A DNA stretch of 64,000 nt, from assembly GCA_948567375.1 (NCBI GenBank), contig OX419757.1, positions 9,748,974 through 9,812,973 on the forward strand. The letters run 5' to 3'. Position 1 is the stretch's first letter. The number at the start of each line of letters is the position of its first letter. The notes under the pieces were generated by a model that saw only the letters and a list, made by a program, of their open reading frames with translations, had not been told where the DNA came from and searched no databases. Source of the stretch: Lunularia cruciata (lineage: Eukaryota; Streptophyta; Marchantiopsida; Lunulariales; Lunulariaceae). This document shows, in pieces, positions 57,880 to 64,000 of the stretch. The position numbers were made by a program, and so were the translations under genes.

Positions 57880-60800
57880 AATCTAAAATCGGAAAGAAAT
57901 CCGACGGTCTACATGCCCCAAAGAACCGACCGCGTATCCTTAGCTTTTATTCCAACGAAGATCATGCGAGTCGTCATTCTTGTGTAGATTACGAATTGTT
58001 ACAGCAAATGGACGCTGTAAATCACGAACCATTGAAGAAAGAGACGATATGTACAATAGCGAGTTGATGGAGCCACCAGTTCCACACTTCTGCGCCAAGA
58101 ACATCCTGTAACTGTTGTTGACCTCGGGTAGATCAGTGTCGGCCTCACGGCTGTGGTCTTTCTGAGTTCTGGACGCTTCGAGGATCGTTCTAGTACTGTT
58201 CCCCGTCTGTTCAATTCCCAGTGCTTCTTGACGTCATGCCTGTGCAACAGAAGGCCCATGATTATAGAGAACCCACACCTCCGAGAAAGGCGAGACATAA
58301 TAGTAAGCACCTGCTGCAGAAGACTCCATACTGTCCTGTCTGCTGGAGAAATCTCACTCCTGAGCGCTGCAGTAACTCAGACAATGGAGACCCGTACTGT
58401 ACATCCTGCTGGGTTTGGAGACCCATAATTATCAGAAAATGCGACCTGCCAGCTGCCGAGGAGATTATTGAAAGGGTTCGAAAAGTCAGATTCTTCATCC
58501 CGGAGTTCCAAGACGTTGAAAAAGCCCCTGGTAGTAAGAAAGCAGATGGAGACAGATGTGCAGATATTGCGTTCCCATGGAAGAAAGTGGAGTTGATTGG
58601 CCAAGGTTCCTTCGGGATAGTCCACAAGGCCATCGATTCGTAAGTTCATAGACCCACCAAAATCGACTCGAATTGTTCCACAGGTTGAGCAAGTTGACTC
58701 AGTTTGGGAGAAGTGTGGTTATATTAACACCTTTTCTGATTGGTACGAGTAGTCGAGCAGTCTCCAACACCTCGGTACAGAAACTTCTTATAATCAGGAC
58801 TGGTGTGGTTTCATCTCAAATCAGAGCACTGAATATGGTAAAGCACTGGGTAATTTCTGCCGGATGTTAAATATGAACTGTTATCCGTATGGAACTATTG
58901 ACAGAGGTGCGTGGGGTCAGCGAGGGGACTTGTTTTGCAGCCAAGCGGATGGAAGTAGACGATCTTGCACAGTTCAAGCTGCTGCAGCATCAGATCGATT
59001 TTCTTAAGAGATGTCACCATAAGCACATCATCAAATATATGGGTTCATTCAGTTCTTTGGTAACCGTCTTCTCCCGAATTCATATACATCAGACATTTTG
59101 CTGTCACTGAAGAAAACAGGCTTGCTGGTGGAGAAAACCTTCCTGATTAATTTGTACCAGAAAAGTCTACGTACCCGTTTCGAGCTAAAGTTCCTTCTAT
59201 AAGTTTCAGGACATGAGGAGTTTCTACATCTTTGAAGAACTTGCATTGCGTTCACTGGAAGCTGAATACCAGAGAGAGAGGCTCTCAGACAGAGAAATCC
59301 AGCGCTACACCAGGCAAATGTTGGAAGGACTAGAATACCTACATGCAAAATATATCGTCCATGGGTAAGGTGCACAAAATTGAACACCTTCCACACTTTT
59401 AACAGCAACCTGCCGCTAAACTGCCATGCCTGTAGATATTCCTGTGATTAGTCAATGATGGTGTAGTTTCTGATCTGAGGACCTGCCATTAAACTAACTC
59501 TCCTGTAGATATCTCTATGATTAGTCATGGATGGTATAGTTTCTGATCTGAGAATGTCTCTCCGATAAGCTAGTGCTTGAGGACATGAATTTACCAGTGT
59601 CTTTGAAAGTTTCGGGGAATGATTTGGACAGAAACCTGAAATGCAACAACATATTGATAGCTGGGAAGTCCAAGATATGCAAACTTGACGATTTTGGACT
59701 GGCGAAAAATGTACCCTTCTACCTTCACCACAAGAATATATGACGTTTAATCCATATCCATGTTACCAGAAAGACACAATCGAACTTTACTGGGACCAGA
59801 AATGCTCAAAGACCTGTGGAGTTATAACATGTCAAGTAGGCTATGGTTTTGTTTCTCAAGGTGAGTGAACTGTCTTCCCGTGCAGAAGCTGTTCCAGTTT
59901 TCGACTACACCTCCGATCAACTGGTTACCCCCAGAGGTGAGAAAACTTGTATTAATGAACTGCGTTTATCTCATGAGTAATTCTAGATCCGAACATGTTC
60001 ACGAACTGGGACTTCGATTCCAAAGGAGAAGTGTACTGGAGTAGGAGTGTAGTGGTGATAATTGAGGCCAAGTTCGCATGTGGATAAGCTTATGTCATGT
60101 ACTCCATTTGATTTTCAGTTACTGGACTCACAAACTACTGCTAAAAAATGCAACACTTATCTCAAAACGCTATATATGAGATAGCCATATCATATAAAGA
60201 ACTTCATAGATCTCTCTACACTCAATTTGTGTTGGACAACCACCACAAAGTAAGTGCTGTAAAACTATCGGGGAAGAACTATTACGAAGGCACTGATATC
60301 AGCACAGGCTTATCTTTTAATAAGTCTCTACAATTTGAAATCATCGACTTTTAGCTTTTAATGCTACGATGAAGAAGAGTCAAGGTCGCCGTAAGTTGCT
60401 TCCCCCACGAAAGGATGCAGCTACCTCCAATTTTCTCATTCCCATATTGTGATTAAAATTTCCTTAAACATGTAGAACTAAATGGTGTAGACATGGAGCT
60501 AAATATTCTCGCTGGAGACAGGTGTGCTGCTCAAGAGATCGTATGAGAGCTTCTTCCTTTCCTTCAGACATATGGAGCTTAGGGTGTACGGTTTTGGAAA
60601 TGGCAACTGCTGAGAGACCTTGGGGACGGATGAGTCGTGTAAGTTAAAACTACATAGCATGATCAAGTAAATTGAATAAAGAGATTAGCAAAAGTTCAAT
60701 AAGGTGTTCTCAATATCTCTATGATTCGCTTTGTATCTGACAGGATGTAACATGGATATCAGGTGATCTTAGAAAAGTATCTCAAGGTTACAAAGCAGCT

Positions 60801-61573
60801 AAATCGAAATCGTAGAAGATATTGGTTATGATTATTGTTTGATCTCTTTGAAGTAAGGTTTTTGGTGTTGTGCAAACGGTTGAGTAGCTGCGTAGTATTC
60901 TTTTATTCCTTCTATCGCTCTAGTTATTACAAAGTTAACTGTTACGGTATTTTAACTTAGTTCCCTTATAACAGCGATAAAGTTGTCATGTTTGAACCAT
61001 CTTTTATACATATGGAACTAATGGGAGCAGGAATAACGGTACAGTGATAAGGTCAATTTATTGTAGAGAGACGAATGTCTCGGACTTGGAACCATAAGTT
61101 TGAAGTTATGGTTCCTCATCGTTCAGATTTAAGAGGATGTCTCAAATATGAACACCAAAAGAATTCTTTGTTGTATCGTAGCTACCTTGAGTACTTTCGT
61201 CCGGGAAAAGACATTTCTTTAGTTTGAATGTACCTATGATCACAAGACTTTTATGACTCTCATGGAACTTTCTTGACAGGACTTGATGTCATAAGTCCAA
61301 ATTCAGTTCTGTCAACCTGATATTATTAATGATATAGCATCAATAAAGCATCTTTACTGTTATCATGTTCTTCATCTGACCATGTAGATTCGCTCCTCGC
61401 AGGAGCGAATAGCCAAAAGACTCGAAAACAAACAAGTGCCACATGTTCCGAAATCTATCTCAAAGAACGTTAGGAAGTTCATCAAAGCTTGTTTGGAGCC
61501 ACGACCATCGAAGAGGCCCACTGCGAAACAACTTCTAGATGACCTCGACAAGGAGTTCTTCGTCGGTTTCTAG
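57880..61573 (+). CDS. MAP3K-like protein kinase, split gene; catalytic Asp replaced
   Basis: Exons assigned by eye: ~57880-58016; 58251-58639 (zinc-binding-like CPVCWRNL...CTSCWVW, then GQGSFGIVHKA); ~58900-59059 (AAKRMEV, VAIK Lys); 59210-59364 (RSFYIFEELALRSLE..EYLHAKYIVHG); 59632-59710 (NLKCNNIL..DDFGLAKN); 59886-59936 (TTPPINWLPPE); then IWSLGCTVLEMATAERPWG (60570-60635); and the last exon 61401-61573 (KACLEPRPSKRPTAKQLLDDL, stop 61571-61573). The order follows MEKK-type kinases. With a phase-consistent splice at 59364/59632 the HRD or HGD motif reads HGN, so the catalytic Asp is Asn. Splice phases do not match at 58639 or before the exon near 59986. No clear ATG begins the gene. It may be a pseudokinase or a pseudogene. 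Confidence 0.65.
61388..61410 (+). repeat. Hairpin over the last 3' splice site of the kinase
   Basis: ATTCGCTCCT, loop CGC, AGGAGCGAAT: a perfect 10-bp stem, with the CGCAG acceptor at its tip and the last exon's first bases forming the right arm. Confidence 0.85.
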
Positions 61574-61613
61574 GTCCCTGTTCACCGTTTTATTGCTTTA
61601 CGAAACCTCTGGC

Positions 61614-61615
<2 letters not shown>

Positions 61616-61667
<52 letters not shown>
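61616..61667. repeat. (GA)n microsatellite
   Basis: This is an uninterrupted GA/AG run of about 52 bp, ~43 bp after the kinase stop codon. Confidence 0.98.
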
Positions 61668-61668
<1 letters not shown>

Positions 61669-62726
61669 CGTTTTAACGGATAATGAAGTTCGAAGGTATG
61701 TATGATAGAAAACTTCGCCACTCATTTGTTTGGATGGAAGGAGATCGAGAGATAGTGAGCCAAATGACTAATGAACTCTGAACGTTTCTGCAGTTCTCAA
61801 CAAATCGAAATATAGACAAAACGTAAGATACTGTTCAGAATGTTGGTTATTACCTTTCAAGAAATGATTCCCAGATGATGGCAAGATGGAAACAATCATC
61901 GTACGTTCTGTTGTGAATCGTGGAACTATTGATTTACTATTGATTGATAACTTGGCTGGTACAACAAAGTTCCATGAATTCATATCAATTGATAACTGGA
62001 TTTGACGCTAAGTCATACCGTAGGTACTACGAAGCTGTAAGGCTGACTTTGACTCTTAGATCGTTTCAAAGACCCGGTCGGTGCACCTCCAAATAATCTC
62101 AAAGAAATCCCTTTTAAGTTCTGCGGACTTGATCATGACAAAGCTCACGCTTCTCCAAAATTGTGACGAAATCACGCCTACATGTGACAAAGGTATTTGT
62201 CTTAAATGATGCAAAGCGATATAACAGTGTGTATCAAAGAAGAGCGAAAGTAGTTTAACAAAACTTCATGTTCGCACGCACATGTCCATCAATCGACTGG
62301 ATTCCTGGTAACCACCCGATACGAAGTCATTGCGGTGTATCGCAATTGACGGGATCGCTTCTCTTACAACTCAAGGTACTTCAAACATCATAGACCGCCA
62401 CTGCTTCTCGTTACAAACTTTATGGACCAGACTGCTATGCTCAATATAGCATCCAGTTAACAATTTTCAGCTATATTCTTAATGGAACTGAATCCCTGTG
62501 CTAAAGATGTATACATATCTACAAAGTTCACTCCAGGTTTACAAAGAATGTGAAGTTGACTATACCCTGTCGTCATCCAGGGTTGGTTCCCTGAAGAAAC
62601 AGTGCAGACCGGAAACCTGCATCTGCTTCACAAGTTTAATTGAAGATCCACATGTACACTAGTGAGAAGAAACACCTTACCTATAGCAGATTTACGGACG
62701 ATGGATGAATCAAAACTTTTCGAGTA
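61668..62726. other. Intergenic region between convergent genes
   Basis: No gene is recognised. It separates the 3' ends of the plus-strand kinase and the minus-strand gene to the right and presumably holds their 3' UTRs. Confidence 0.55.
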
Positions 62727-64000
62727 TTATTGAGTACCCCAAACTTGCTTCAACAATTGAAAGCGCCTGGAAGCACCAATTTCTTCCCCAAAAGATTGGC
62801 GACCCTTCGCAAACCCGTCAGAATGGTCTCCATTTGGGGTTGATACATTGCTCGCCCTAGATGATCCTAGTAGCGTGTCCAGCTTGGTACTTGCAGAGCT
62901 TTCTTGTAATTGTTCCAAAACATCCAGATCCTCATCGCTGGTATACCCTTTCCGGAGCAAAGAGTTACTACTTCGACCCCAAGAAGCCGCGTTGGGACTT
63001 GCCTCACCGATCCACGTCCACACGTAAAAGGCAGATGGTACTGGATACACAGTTGAAGGCGCTATCGCCATAGCTACAGACAATTCATCTGCCTCACCAT
63101 GTCGTCTGTTCTCTATTGCTGCCTGTATATCCAAAGCCAGCATTCAGTTGAAGTCCTCAAGATGCTGAGGACGTATGACAAGAAATAATGAACACGATCT
63201 GAGAATACCCTCTCTTTACAGATAGACATTAGATTTCTGAAAGTTATAGGGTCCACCTTGAACTGCCTTTTGAGATCTATTCTCGAAGCACTGAGATTTT
63301 TTGATTCCTCTTTGCAAGATTTGTCCAAGAAAACAACTTTCTGTGTCAGCAGGTTTCAGATGGCTTTTTAGATTATAAGCTGATTGAATTCTTGAATGAC
63401 TTCATCCCGTACCTCGGCATTTAGAGCTGCGAGTAGAGATGGCGTGATAGGATCAGGTGCAAACTCGTCGGGGACGAAGTTGACAAGGATCCTCCTGATC
63501 AACTGGAGACTCAGCATTGGGCAAATCTATAAACCAGCCATACAATAACCATGTTAGTAGTGAAATGCTGCATTGGAGTCGAAAGCAAGGTAACTGGATC
63601 TCAGCAAGATAACATACTAGCTTGATAATGATGATTACTTCGTCCCTCCTGATCCAGATTATAATCTAGAAAGGATGGGAGACGTACCTGCAAACCCTAA
63701 TCTTCTTCACTTATTTTTCTTACTTTATTGTTTAACTTCCCTTAAAGATTCAAGAAGATGATTACGCGAGTCTGTTCTCGTAAAAACAGGTGGGACTTTG
63801 AACCTTATATTTCCACAGAAATTCCTTCAATTTTACAAATAGAAGTGCAAGAACCGTTTCATAAATTTTCTGCATGAAATTCTTCGGCAAGACTTTTTAA
63901 GATCCTCGTTGAAGGTATAATATCTCCAAGATGGTACCTCTCTTCTCAAACTTCTGTCCATGAGCATTTCTTTAGGCAGCTGCAAAATATCTCCTGTACT
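62727..64000 (-). CDS. 3' part of a gene for an EEIG1/EHBP1-type (NT-C2) plant protein
   Basis: Minus-strand exons are seen: 63938-64000+ (DILQLPKEMLMDRSLRRE, then GTACC donor), 63413-63526 (ICPMLSLQLIRRILVNFVPDEF..LAALNAE, with TATAG acceptor and GTACGG donor), and the last exon ending at stop 62727 (STVYPVPSAFYVWTWIGEA..SNSLLRKGYTSDEDLDVLEQL). Between the last two, splicing is unclear; the GATGAATTG segment at about 63085 may be exonic. The LPKEMLMDRSxRKE..PDEFxPDPI and LRKSYTSDDELDEL pattern is what I recall from plant NT-C2 proteins such as AT3G01810/AT5G06930, whose roles are poorly known. The N-terminal C2 domain would lie beyond the right edge. Confidence 0.6.

Noticed and set aside
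1-64000. CRISPR arrays, tRNA or rRNA genes
   Set aside because: No spaced direct-repeat array and no tRNA or rRNA signature was seen. The repeats present are LTRs, tandem duplications or microsatellites in a plant nuclear setting.

Overview
This is nuclear DNA of a land plant. Host genes are split by short spliceosomal introns, plant-type Ty1/copia and Ty3/gypsy retrotransposons are abundant, and one gene encodes a plastid homogentisate prenyltransferase. The terpene synthase at 3.8-4.8 kb looks microbial-type (MTPSL), a class known from non-seed plants, so a bryophyte, lycophyte or fern is the best guess. The species cannot be named from the sequence.

Layout. 0.4-3.0 kb holds scraps of a non-LTR retrotransposon. 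3.2-12.1 kb holds a terpene synthase gene with a duplicated upstream region, split in its last exon by a 7.27-kb copia composite (4780-12048). 13.5-14.1 kb is a frameshifted cytochrome P450 pseudogene. 14.5-16.6 kb holds a long open Arg/Ser/Pro-rich reading frame of unknown function with internal repeats. 19.7-39.4 kb is a four-level nest on one site: a decayed non-LTR element (L, minus) was split by chromovirus A (minus, 21432-38853), A by chromovirus B (minus, 22700-34428), and B by chromovirus C (plus, 23789-29466). Most nest boundaries are supported by LTR ends, target-site duplications and reading frames that rejoin across the insertion. 41.7-45.0 kb is an uninterrupted copy of the same non-LTR family, with an N-terminal zinc finger, reverse transcriptase, and C-terminal knuckle plus restriction-like endonuclease (R2-like architecture). 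46.3-47.6 kb is an intronless homogentisate solanesyltransferase gene. 51.7 kb is a small glycine-rich membrane protein gene. 53.4-54.4 and 57.9-61.6 kb are two copies of a MAP3K-like kinase gene, the first decayed and the second carrying Asn at the catalytic Asp position. The right edge holds the 3' end of a minus-strand gene resembling plant EEIG1/EHBP1-type (NT-C2) proteins.

How the genes relate. The terpene synthase and P450 lie within 10 kb of each other (about 1.4 kb without the copia insertion), as in terpene biosynthetic pairs, but both are now broken. The solanesyltransferase (plastoquinone pathway), membrane protein and kinases look like unrelated host genes. The most novel material is the intact restriction-endonuclease-type LINE with its family of conserved 3' ends, the repeat-rich Arg/Ser ORF, and the heat-shock-element-like motifs in the LTRs of chromoviruses A and C. 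Splice sites and domain limits were read by eye; no alignment or database search was run.
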